From Lachnospiraceae bacterium (GTDB taxonomy: Bacteria; Bacillota; Clostridia; Lachnospirales; Lachnospiraceae): DNA of 64,000 bases. This document shows positions 45,594 to 53,814 of the stretch, piece after piece (within the stretch, counting starts at the first letter, position 1; the number at the start of each line of letters is the position of its first letter). Position numbers and translations under genes: made by a program. The DNA lies in assembly GCA_017542245.1 (NCBI GenBank), contig JAFXXN010000037.1, forward strand, positions 24,377 through 88,376. The letters are read 5' to 3'. The notes under the pieces were generated by a model. The model was not told where the DNA came from, made no database searches, and worked only from the letters and a program-made list of their open reading frames with translations.

Positions 45594-45622
45594 AACCTGT
45601 CCTTATAGGGCAGGTTTTTTAA
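45594..45622 (+). terminator. Terminator after cheY
   Basis: AACCTGTCC (45594-45602) pairs with GGGCAGGTT (45608-45616), followed by TTTT. Confidence 0.75.
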
Positions 45623-45683
45623 GTAGTACAGTACTTACAAAAAGTATTCTTGGAAGTATATATTTTTAGGAGGATTAAACAGG

Positions 45684-47087
45684 ATGGCAGAAAAAGCTAA
45701 AAACCAGAAGAAGGATAAAAAAGAAATTACTAACGCATGGCTCAAATATAATGCTAAACAGCTGAAGGAAGTAGATCAGCTCAGTGATGAATATATTGAT
45801 TTCATCTCTGAGTGTAAGACAGAAAGAGAATGTGTTGATAAGATAGTATCGATGGCTGAAAAACTTGGATACAAAGATCTGGCAAAAGTAAAGAAGGCTA
45901 AAGCAGGAGACCGGCTGTATGCTATAAATAAAGGTAAAGCCATAGTACTGTTTGTTGTAGGAACCGAACCGCTCGAAAAGGGTATGAAAATACTTGGGGC
46001 CCATATAGACTCCCCCAGGCTTGACATAAAACAGAATCCTTTATATGAGGATACAGAACTTGCACTAATGGAGACGCACTATTACGGAGGTATAAAAAAG
46101 TATCAGTGGGTTGCAACTCCTATGGCTATACACGGTGTATTCTGCAAAAAGGACGGGACAACAGTGAAGGTTGTTATAGGAGAAGATCCTTCCGATCCTG
46201 TAGTGGGAATTTCCGATCTGCTTATTCATTTAGCTCAGGATCAGATGGAAAAAAAGGCTTCCAAGGTAATAGAAGGTGAGGACTTAAATGTACTCGTAGG
46301 AAGCATACCTTTAAAAGATACGGAAAAGGATGCCGTTAAGGCTAACGTAATGAAGCTTATTGCTGATAAGTACGGAATTGAAGAAAAGGACTTTTTGTCG
46401 GCAGAACTTGAAGTGGTACCTGCGGGACGTGCAAGACACTACGGTATAGATAAGAGCATGGTAATGGGCTACGGACAGGATGACAGAATCTGCGCATTTA
46501 CATCTGCAAAGGCACTGTTTAACTGTACTTCTACAGACAGAACAGCCGTATGCATCCTGGTAGATAAAGAAGAGATAGGAAGTGTCGGAGCTACCGGTAT
46601 GACATCTGTATTTTTTGAAAATATGGTGGCCGAACTTATGGATAAATGTGGTGACTATAGTGAACTTAAACTTCGCCGCGCCCTTCAGAACTCACATATG
46701 CTCTCTTCGGACGTAAATGCGGCATACGATCCCAATTATCCTTCGGTGATGGAAAAAAAGAACTGTTCATATTTAGGAAAAGGAATGGCTTTCAGCAAGT
46801 TTACGGGTTCGCGTGGAAAATCCGGGTCAAATGATGCAAATCCTGAATTTATCGCAAAGCTACGGGCAGCTTTTGACAAGCATAATGTTTTTTATCAAAT
46901 GGCTGAACTTGGAAAGGTTGATCAGGGTGGTGGAGGAACAATCGCTTATATAATGGCTAAGTACAATATGGAAGTCATTGACAGCGGTGTTGCACTCCAT
47001 AACATGCATGCTCCATGGGAAGTTTCCAGCAAGGCAGATATCTATGAAGCAGTAAATGGTTATGAAGCATTCTTAAAGGAAATCTGA
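45684..47087 (+). CDS. M18 family aminopeptidase
   Basis: 467 residues. The aspartyl-aminopeptidase (M18) dinuclear zinc site appears as GAHIDSPRLD, YGQDDRICAF and DKEEIGSVGATG, and the closing HNMHAPWEVSSKAD. It trims N-terminal residues from peptides in the cytoplasm. An early Lys-rich segment (KAKNQKKDKKE) precedes the core. The next gene starts one base after its stop. Ribosome site AGGAGG. Confidence 0.93.
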   Translation: MAEKAKNQKKDKKEITNAWLKYNAKQLKEVDQLSDEYIDFISECKTERECVDKIVSMAEKLGYKDLAKVKKAKAGDRLYAINKGKAIVLFVVGTEPLEKGMKILGAHIDSPRLDIKQNPLYEDTELALMETHYYGGIKKYQWVATPMAIHGVFCKKDGTTVKVVIGEDPSDPVVGISDLLIHLAQDQMEKKASKVIEGEDLNVLVGSIPLKDTEKDAVKANVMKLIADKYGIEEKDFLSAELEVVPAGRARHYGIDKSMVMGYGQDDRICAFTSAKALFNCTSTDRTAVCILVDKEEIGSVGATGMTSVFFENMVAELMDKCGDYSELKLRRALQNSHMLSSDVNAAYDPNYPSVMEKKNCSYLGKGMAFSKFTGSRGKSGSNDANPEFIAKLRAAFDKHNVFYQMAELGKVDQGGGGTIAYIMAKYNMEVIDSGVALHNMHAPWEVSSKADIYEAVNGYEAFLKEI

Positions 47088-47088
47088 T

Positions 47089-48162
47089 ATGAATAAATTC
47101 GGAAGACGGCTGGTAGAAAAACTGTGCCAGAAAAACATCAGGAGTCAGCTATATACAATATATTTTGCAGCCATATTCCTGCCAATGATAATTATCGGTG
47201 GAGTACTAACCGTATACGTATATTTCTATTCCGGAAAAGTTACAAGAATTTTGGTACTTTGTATATTGATAGTAGTTACGGGAGCTTTAATCTCATACCT
47301 GGTTATTTCTTTCTTTGCCAGTCATTTTTCAGGGCGGATAAACAAGCTGAGAGCTTCCATGCACAGTGTAAGTAATGAAGATTATGAAATGTCAGATTCC
47401 TTAAGGGGAAATGATGAAATAGCAATTGCTTACGAGGAATTAAAGAAAACAGCTCAGCTTATAAAAGAAAAGGATACCGAAGTATTCCAGACAAAACTTG
47501 ATGCGGAAAGATTTGCCACCGAGCAGCAGATGATGGAATACAAAATGTTATCAAGTCAGATAAATCCGCATTTTCTTTATAATACTCTTGAAGCACTTAG
47601 AATGAGAGCTATCGCTGAAAAAGACAGAGATGTGGCTACCGGTATCAAGCTTTTGGGAAAATCCTTGAGATACGTCCTGGATAATACAGGAACTGTTTCC
47701 GTGCCTTTACAACAGGAACTTGATTATATTGAAAATTACATAAAAATCATCAGATTCCGTTTTGCTGAAAGAATCAGCTATGAACTGAAAGTTGAAGACG
47801 ATATAGATACTAAGGCATACAGCATACTTCCCCTTTTGCTTCAGCCGATCGTTGAAAACTCTGTGGGCCACGGTCTAGAGATGGTAGAAAACGGAAAATT
47901 AACTATAACGGTGCGTGAAGGCATAGATGAAACCATTCAGGTGCTCATAGAAGACGACGGTATAGGAATGAACCCCGGAACCTTAAGAAGCGTAAGATTA
48001 AAGATTGAACGTCTTGAACAGGTTCCCGCGCACAGTATAGGATTGTTCAATATCAATAAACGTATAAAACTGTTCTATGGGGACAGATACGGTATTGAAA
48101 TAGACAGCGAGGAAAATGTCGGAACAAAAGTTGTGGTAACACTTCCCATGAGACCCATTTGA
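47089..48162 (+). CDS. Orphan sensor histidine kinase (LytS/YesM type)
   Basis: 357 residues. Two membrane spans at about 22-45 and 55-77 with only a short loop between, then a HAMP-like segment (SFFASHFSGRINKLRASM), coiled coil and the HisKA-like motif SSQINPHFLYNTLEALRMR with H161. The ATPase N box is PIVENSVGHGLE and G1 is EDDGIGM. YesM-type kinases normally have a large extracellular sensor; here it is missing, so it senses in the membrane or by a partner. No AraC-type response regulator lies next to it. Confidence 0.9.
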   Translation: MNKFGRRLVEKLCQKNIRSQLYTIYFAAIFLPMIIIGGVLTVYVYFYSGKVTRILVLCILIVVTGALISYLVISFFASHFSGRINKLRASMHSVSNEDYEMSDSLRGNDEIAIAYEELKKTAQLIKEKDTEVFQTKLDAERFATEQQMMEYKMLSSQINPHFLYNTLEALRMRAIAEKDRDVATGIKLLGKSLRYVLDNTGTVSVPLQQELDYIENYIKIIRFRFAERISYELKVEDDIDTKAYSILPLLLQPIVENSVGHGLEMVENGKLTITVREGIDETIQVLIEDDGIGMNPGTLRSVRLKIERLEQVPAHSIGLFNINKRIKLFYGDRYGIEIDSEENVGTKVVVTLPMRPI

Positions 48163-48180
48163 TACTAAGGTAAAAAATCA

Positions 48181-48218
48181 AAAAGCCTTTCAAGCTTGCT
48201 TGAAAAGGCTTTTTTAAT
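48181..48218. terminator. Two-way terminator
   Basis: AAAAGCCTTTCAAG (48181-48194) pairs with CTTGAAAAGGCTTTT (48199-48213), one bulged base, loop CTTG, then T-run; between convergent genes. Confidence 0.8.
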
Positions 48219-48224
48219 TTGTTT

Positions 48225-50588
48225 TTATCTTATTTCATCGCCGAATATAAGTCCTCTTGTTCCTGTACCCAGGTAGAAACGTCCGAATACACGCTTATCA
48301 CCGTCTATGGAATTAATATCACCAAACATCTGTTTGTCGGTATTTATCCGTTCCCAGGTAGTTCCGTCATTGAAACTGCGGTAGAAACCATATTCGCCTC
48401 CTATGATGGCAGAAACAAATATGGCCTTATTTTCACTCAGATAATCAACGCCGGGATGGATAAGCCCTAAGCCGATCCTGAAACAGGTATCTCCGTCCAT
48501 GGTAAGACGGTTTAAATCCAGGGTTCCGGTATATTTATTATATTGAAGTTTCCACAGACCCGCATGGTTCATGGCGAGATATATGATACCGCGTTTACCG
48601 GATTCGCATCGGATCTCAGTCTTATCGAAACAGTCTATCTGAGAAAAATCGGTTCTCGGAAAATAATTTGGTATGGGAAGCTCCCTAAAAGTTTTACCGA
48701 AATCCTTACTGATATATATCTGAGATCTGTCGCCAAAGCCATACATGATGTGCGCATCACATCTGTCGGAAAATACCTTTATATAACCTTCGGTGATAGG
48801 CATGTCGTTAAGTCCTAAAACCTGAGATTTTTCCCAGGTCTTTCCACCGTCCCTGCTGCATACCACTGCATTTATGGGTAACCTGGCACGGTCAGCCACA
48901 CACCAGCAGAGAGCCTTGCCCTCGCAGTTTACCGCAATCCATCCTGAATTTACATTAGGCTGTTCGATCCTGGTCAAAAGCTTATCTATAAAGGGAGATA
49001 GACCGTAAGGCATATCTAGTCTTTCGAAAGTTTTTCCGAAATCATCACTGCGGATAATGCCGCCCTTAGTCAATCCTCTCCAGTTTCCGCGGACTGCCGC
49101 GCATATTATCTCGGGCTTATCGTCAGGAGAATCAATATTCATACAGGTAATATATCTGTTTCCGTCTTTATCGGCAAAAGAATTTTTACACTGCCTGAAA
49201 ATGTCTGTAAAGGCAAAAGCACCTAAATCTCCGAGTGCGTCAAGTACCTGATTCGGACCGGACACCGGGGAATATACATTAAGATGGACCGTATTTTCAA
49301 GACCGTAATTAAAATCTTCGAAACAGACATCTGAGTCAGAAAGAAGATTATGAGTTCTGAATACTCCCATACCTGTATTAAACCATGCTTCACGGGGATC
49401 CAAAGGATTTATCTTTATATCGCTCATCCAGTGAATGCAGGAGATATTACCGTTATATTCCGGCTTCATATATGAGGTATCCAGTTTAAGCTGCCCGACT
49501 TTTGTATCGAAAAGAATGACATTCCAACTGTCGCCGTAATTTCTTGACAGAAGAACGCAATCGCCTGCAGTCCTGCACACCGTTGTCGTAACAACCAATC
49601 CGGGCTCAAGCTGGGATGCTGATATACCGCCAAATGCAAAATTAAAATTCTTAAAGAAATTATCTTCGGTAATATTTTTTGTGCCAGGATCAACAGATTT
49701 AAAAATACTGTCGCCGGGAGTGATATCCTTATAGCCTTCGACACGTCCGTTTTTGAAATAATATCTCAAGACACGTCCGCCTACAACATGGCCCGAGTCG
49801 CAGCCATAACCATTCTCTGTAAGAAAAGAATTAGGTCCGTTTTCGGAAAGGGTGACGTAAAAATATTTTCCGTCGTAAGCACATCTGACAGGAACATAAC
49901 CTGAAAAATTACTAAACGGATACTCAACATTTTCAGGCATGGGAAGCTTTTGGAAAGATGCACCACGATCGTATGAAATATAAAGCCCGTGACCTCTCAT
50001 GGTTTCAGACTGCCTGGTAGTTACACCGGCACTGCCGACTATAAGCATGTCATTTACGGGAGATATCCAAACAAAAGTAAGCCAGTCTTCGCCGCAAACA
50101 TCAAGCTTTTCCCACGTCTGTCCCATATTATGGGTAACCAAAAGACCGCCTCTCTGGCTTGCAAAGAAAAGAGTATTTGAATCCTGAGGATCTACAATAA
50201 GCCTGCTCCCGGAGCTTCGGCCTCCCCAGTTACCGTCAACCATGGTTGGAATTTCTTTATAGATAAAAGTATTACCCCTGTCTGTAGAAGAACAAAGGAT
50301 ACCGTTATGATTTCGCTCAATCCCGCAGACAACGTATAGCCTGCTGGAAATCTTTTCATCGAGAGCCAAAGCTATGGGGAATGACTCTGTAAGATTTGTC
50401 TGTTTGATATGGTCGGCAAGACTTTCAAAAATATCTATCTTACTGTTATAACGATAAACACCGCCTATATCTGTTCTTATATACATACAGCCGCGTTCCT
50501 TGGAATGAAATACCAAGCCGGTAACATAGCCGCCGCCATATATGGGGATGTTATTATATTTATATGAAATGGTTTTAATATCTCCCAT
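48225..50588 (-). CDS. GH74-like xyloglucan hydrolase, cytoplasmic
   Basis: 787 residues without a signal peptide. Two tandem seven-bladed BNR/Asp-box propellers are expected for GH74: GGGYVTGLVFH and RTDIGGVYR near the start, with repeated Asp-box strands (STDRGNTF, SYDRGASF, SRDGGKTW). Candidate catalytic residues are D40 in RTDIGGVYR and D390 in WMSDIKINP, the positions seen in family 74 xyloglucanases. Most GH74 enzymes are secreted; this one seems intracellular, so it may act on imported oligosaccharides. It starts after GAAAGGAGC. Divergent from the dUTPase gene by 217 bases. Substrate inferred. Confidence 0.85.
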   Translation of the reverse strand: MGDIKTISYKYNNIPIYGGGYVTGLVFHSKERGCMYIRTDIGGVYRYNSKIDIFESLADHIKQTNLTESFPIALALDEKISSRLYVVCGIERNHNGILCSSTDRGNTFIYKEIPTMVDGNWGGRSSGSRLIVDPQDSNTLFFASQRGGLLVTHNMGQTWEKLDVCGEDWLTFVWISPVNDMLIVGSAGVTTRQSETMRGHGLYISYDRGASFQKLPMPENVEYPFSNFSGYVPVRCAYDGKYFYVTLSENGPNSFLTENGYGCDSGHVVGGRVLRYYFKNGRVEGYKDITPGDSIFKSVDPGTKNITEDNFFKNFNFAFGGISASQLEPGLVVTTTVCRTAGDCVLLSRNYGDSWNVILFDTKVGQLKLDTSYMKPEYNGNISCIHWMSDIKINPLDPREAWFNTGMGVFRTHNLLSDSDVCFEDFNYGLENTVHLNVYSPVSGPNQVLDALGDLGAFAFTDIFRQCKNSFADKDGNRYITCMNIDSPDDKPEIICAAVRGNWRGLTKGGIIRSDDFGKTFERLDMPYGLSPFIDKLLTRIEQPNVNSGWIAVNCEGKALCWCVADRARLPINAVVCSRDGGKTWEKSQVLGLNDMPITEGYIKVFSDRCDAHIMYGFGDRSQIYISKDFGKTFRELPIPNYFPRTDFSQIDCFDKTEIRCESGKRGIIYLAMNHAGLWKLQYNKYTGTLDLNRLTMDGDTCFRIGLGLIHPGVDYLSENKAIFVSAIIGGEYGFYRSFNDGTTWERINTDKQMFGDINSIDGDKRVFGRFYLGTGTRGLIFGDEIR

Positions 50589-50723
50589 GGGGCTCCTTTC
50601 CGATTGGCTGCAACTTTTTAGTAAAAAATGAAAAATAACGAACTGATATTGGTATTTTTATGCACATTTTACATTATACTATAAAAAGAAATAATTTTTA
50701 CTGGTTTAATTTGAGAAAAAAAG

Positions 50724-50752
50724 TTGACTTATTAGACAAAAAAATGTATTGT
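50724..50752 (+). promoter_or_regulatory. Promoter of dut-ddh
   Basis: TTGACT at 50724-50729, 17-bp spacer, TATTGT at 50747-50752. On the other strand a TATAAT-like hexamer in TAGTATAATG near 50680 could serve the GH74 gene, without a clear -35. Confidence 0.55.
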
Positions 50753-50805
50753 TATCACTGGATTGTTTTTTATTTATGTTTTTGTCGGGAAAAAGGAAGG
50801 TAAGC

Positions 50806-51333
50806 ATGGAAAGAATAGCAGAATTTACAAAGGTAGATTCAAATCTCTTTACAGACGAAGCAATAAATTGCTTTGGAATAGACAGGAGAACGGCTGAAGA
50901 AGCCTATAATGATATCATACTTCCCAAGAGAGCAACAAAAGGCTCTGCAGGTTATGATTTCTTTATTGCTGTAGATCTTACGATAAAACCCGGCGAGACG
51001 GTAAAAATACCGACAGGAATACGTTCAAGAATGGAAGACGGCTGGGTTCTGATGATATTTCCGAGAAGCGGACTGGGCTTTAAATACAGGATGATGCTGG
51101 ATAATACCGTGGGTGTGATCGACAGCGATTACTATTATTCAGATAATGAAGGACATATCATGATAAAAGTAACAAACTGTTCGGGAATCGGAAATTCGGA
51201 AGGAAAAACTATAGAACTGAAAAAAGGACAGGGCTTTGCACAGGGAGTTTTCCTGCCTTTTGGGATAACGGCCGATGATGAAGCTGAAGGTATTAGAAAC
51301 GGTGGATTTGGAAGTACTACAGAAAAAAATTAA
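50806..51333 (+). CDS. dut: dUTP diphosphatase
   Basis: 175 residues from the ATG at 50806 (GGAAGG ahead). The five dUTPase motifs are seen: GSAGYDFF, PRSGLGFKYRM, NTVGVIDSDYY, GQGFAQGVF and the C-terminal arm NGGFGST. It destroys dUTP to keep uracil out of DNA. About 30 residues precede the first motif and do not match the core. Shares a transcript with ddh downstream (21 bases). Confidence 0.93.
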   Translation: MERIAEFTKVDSNLFTDEAINCFGIDRRTAEEAYNDIILPKRATKGSAGYDFFIAVDLTIKPGETVKIPTGIRSRMEDGWVLMIFPRSGLGFKYRMMLDNTVGVIDSDYYYSDNEGHIMIKVTNCSGIGNSEGKTIELKKGQGFAQGVFLPFGITADDEAEGIRNGGFGSTTEKN

Positions 51334-51354
51334 AAATAGAAAAGGAGAACAAAG

Positions 51355-52335
51355 ATGATCAGACTTGGTATTTTAGGTTACGGAAATTTAGGACGCGGAG
51401 TAGAATGTGCTGTAAAGCATAATCCTGACACAGAACTCGTAGCAGTGTTTACAAGAAGAGACCCTTCTACGGTAAAGATTCAGAGTAATGCAAAAATATA
51501 TAGAGCTTCGGAACTGGCAGAGCATAAGGACGAAATAGATGTACTTATCATCTGCGGAGGAAGTGCTACAGACCTTCCGGTACAAACACCCGAAGCTGTA
51601 AAGTATTACAATGTAATTGACAGTTTCGATACACATGCAAACATTCCCACTCATTTTGCAAATGTTGATAAGGCAGCAAAGGATGCAGGACACATCGGAT
51701 TTATTTCAGTTGGCTGGGATCCCGGAATGTTCTCACTTGCGAGACTTTATTCAAATGTGATCCTTACAGACGGTAACGACTATACTTTCTGGGGAAGAGG
51801 AGTTTCACAGGGACATTCGGATGCAATCAGAAGAATAGAAGGCGTAAAGGATGCAAGACAGTATACAGTTCCGGTACCTGCTGCATTGGAGGCAGTACGT
51901 TCAGGAAAATGTCCCGAGCTTACCACACGTCAGAAGCATACCCGTGAATGCTATGTAGTTGCTGAAGACGGAGCAGACTTAAATAAAATTGAGAACGAAA
52001 TTAAGACAATGCCCAATTACTTTGCTGATTATGATACAACAGTAACTTTTATCACAGAAGAAGAGATGAAGAAAAATCATTCAGGACTTCCTCATGGCGG
52101 ACAAGTTATCCGTACCGGAAAAACAGGAATGGATAATGAGCATACACACACTATCGAGTACAGCTTAAAACTTGATTCAAATCCGGAATTTACGGCTTCA
52201 GTACTTGTAGCATTTGCAAGAGCTGCTTACAGGATGAATAAAGACGGCCAGACGGGCTGCAAGACAGTATTTGATGTACCGCCCGCACTTTTATCTGCTG
52301 AAACACCTGAATATTTACGTGCACATCTGTTATAA
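51355..52335 (+). CDS. ddh: meso-Diaminopimelate dehydrogenase
   Basis: 326 residues. The N-terminal Rossmann motif is LGILGYGNLGRGVE; the substrate region has SVGWDPGMFS, GRGVSQGHSDAIRRI and GLPHGGQVIRTG, the signatures of Ddh. It aminates tetrahydrodipicolinate in one NADPH-dependent step, giving meso-DAP for lysine and peptidoglycan. Strong ribosome site AAAGGAG. Followed by a perfect terminator. Confidence 0.96.
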   Translation: MIRLGILGYGNLGRGVECAVKHNPDTELVAVFTRRDPSTVKIQSNAKIYRASELAEHKDEIDVLIICGGSATDLPVQTPEAVKYYNVIDSFDTHANIPTHFANVDKAAKDAGHIGFISVGWDPGMFSLARLYSNVILTDGNDYTFWGRGVSQGHSDAIRRIEGVKDARQYTVPVPAALEAVRSGKCPELTTRQKHTRECYVVAEDGADLNKIENEIKTMPNYFADYDTTVTFITEEEMKKNHSGLPHGGQVIRTGKTGMDNEHTHTIEYSLKLDSNPEFTASVLVAFARAAYRMNKDGQTGCKTVFDVPPALLSAETPEYLRAHLL

Positions 52336-52379
52336 TCTTTAAAAATCCGTTTATCATTGACTATTTTGTCGGATAAAGT

Positions 52380-52411
52380 AAAAACGCGTATGGAAAACCG
52401 TACGCGTTTTT
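52380..52411. terminator. Two-way terminator
   Basis: AAAAACGCGTATGG (52380-52393) pairs with CCGTACGCGTTTTT (52398-52411), 14 bp with one G-U, loop AAAA, between convergent ddh and the amidase. Confidence 0.85.
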
Positions 52412-52415
52412 ATGT

Positions 52416-53360
52416 TTATTCAGAAACTTTGCTTGATAATTCAAGAAATTTTGCAATGCCTTTAGCATCTGCTTCCGCAAGTGCCTTAAGCTTTTCATCG
52501 GAATCGATAAAGGCCTGATCTATTGTGTTATCCATAAAGCAGTGTTCTACAATGATCGCCGGGATATCCCTTGCAGCATTGTGCCTGAGAACTGCATAAT
52601 AGTCAAGAGGGGAGCCATCGGTGTCGAAGTGGTCGGAACTTGCTTTTAAGCCTATACCGTTATCCCTCAAGCCTATTTTTACCAGCTCTGTCAAAACACT
52701 TTTGGCCAAAGCATAACTGGTTTCGGTAACATTGGATCTTCTGGATGCATATATGGAAGCACCGTTTTGAGTGTGCTCATCGCAGGCATTAAAGTGCAGG
52801 CTGACAAAATAATCAGCATTATATTCCTTTGCTACGATGGCTCGCATTTCCAGTTCTTTGACAAGGTCCTCATCGAGGGCAATATCGGAATCTCTTGTCA
52901 AATAAACTTCAATTCCTTCATAATTATTCAGAAGATAATCTTTTATGCAATTTGCGACATAGAAAGTCATATCTTTTTCAACGCGTCCCGAATACATAGC
53001 TCCTGTAAACTTTCCCCCATGTCCGGGATCCAGAACCAGTATTACGGGTTTATCTGTATCATCCGGTTCAGGGTCGGAACTTAAAGGGTTACTTTCTGAT
53101 TCACTTGAATCAGCAGTGGTATCGGTAGTTCCTGAAGTATTATCAGTGACTTGACTTTCATCATCAACTTGACTTTCATTATCAATTGCAACGGTTTCAT
53201 TATTATAATTTTGCTCCGGCTCTTTTTCAGAGGGGGAGATATCGTTTGCGACGGGAACTATTGTTGGCAAATCGGATGATTTATTTTCTTTACTACAGCC
53301 GGCAAATATAAAAAGGACTGCGATTACCAAAATAGAAAACCGGATTCTGCTAAATTTCAT
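52416..53360 (-). CDS. Lipoprotein N-acetylmuramoyl-L-alanine amidase
   Basis: About 314 residues from the ATG at 53360, which gives a clean lipoprotein signal (RIRFSILVIAVLFIFAGC; lipobox FAGC). An earlier ATG at 53414 would add 18 residues ahead of it. A Ser/Asp/Thr/Glu-rich linker of about 90 residues follows. The Amidase_3 domain has the zinc ligands in LDPGHGGKF, SLHFNACDE and VEHCFMDN. It cuts the bond between MurNAc and the stem peptide at the cell surface. The ribosome site is poor for either start. Confidence 0.9.
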   Translation of the reverse strand: MKFSRIRFSILVIAVLFIFAGCSKENKSSDLPTIVPVANDISPSEKEPEQNYNNETVAIDNESQVDDESQVTDNTSGTTDTTADSSESESNPLSSDPEPDDTDKPVILVLDPGHGGKFTGAMYSGRVEKDMTFYVANCIKDYLLNNYEGIEVYLTRDSDIALDEDLVKELEMRAIVAKEYNADYFVSLHFNACDEHTQNGASIYASRRSNVTETSYALAKSVLTELVKIGLRDNGIGLKASSDHFDTDGSPLDYYAVLRHNAARDIPAIIVEHCFMDNTIDQAFIDSDEKLKALAEADAKGIAKFLELSSKVSE

Positions 53361-53491
53361 AAAAATACATACCGCGTAAGAACGGTTCCTTTCAAAAATA
53401 TGTATAATCGGCATATCACGATTACATTACTATCTTTTTCAAAAAAAAGCAAGTAAATTTTAAAAAAAGTGCTTAAAAACTCAACTTTTGC

Positions 53492-53519
53492 TTGACATAT
53501 TTTGAAATGGTGATAAAAT
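53492..53519 (+). promoter_or_regulatory. Promoter of the thrS T-box transcript
   Basis: Consensus TTGACA at 53492-53497, 16-bp spacer, TAAAAT at 53514-53519. Start of RNA near 53525. Confidence 0.7.
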
Positions 53520-53524
53520 ATTTG

Positions 53525-53770
53525 CAATACGTTGAAGGGAAGAGTAGGTATATTTGCTACCATTACAGAGAGAAGCCGGCAGCTGAAAAGGCTTTGGAAA
53601 AGAATATACTGAAGACCATCTCTGAGTGGCTCTTAACCGGGTCCGGTGATTCCGTTATAATCTAATGAAGAATGCAGGAATTTACTGCAGGGGGTTATCC
53701 AACAAGGGTGGAACCGCGGATATTATATATTCGTCCCTTTCGGAACATATGTTTCGGAGGGGCTTTTTAC
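53525..53770 (+). promoter_or_regulatory. T-box riboswitch, threonine specifier
   Basis: Leader of thrS. The specifier is ACC at 53615-53617, a threonine codon followed by A, then ATCTCTGAGTGGC as in stem I of T-boxes. The canonical T-box AAGGGTGGAACCGCGG is at 53704-53719. It precedes a terminator hairpin; uncharged tRNA-Thr favours the antiterminator. Confidence 0.92.
53734..53769 (+). terminator. Attenuator terminator of the thrS T-box
   Basis: About 12 bp, from TCCC at 53734 to GGGG ending 53762, with a TTCGGAAC/GTTTCGGA upper stem and loop ATAT, followed by CTTTTT. Confidence 0.75.
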
Positions 53771-53814
53771 ATATCGACCCCTCCCTTTCAAATTATTACC
53801 AGGAGGCATACATA

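Noticed and set aside
53665-53814. In-frame extension of thrS upstream of 53815
   Set aside because: It crosses the T-box core and terminator; AGGAGG precedes 53815.
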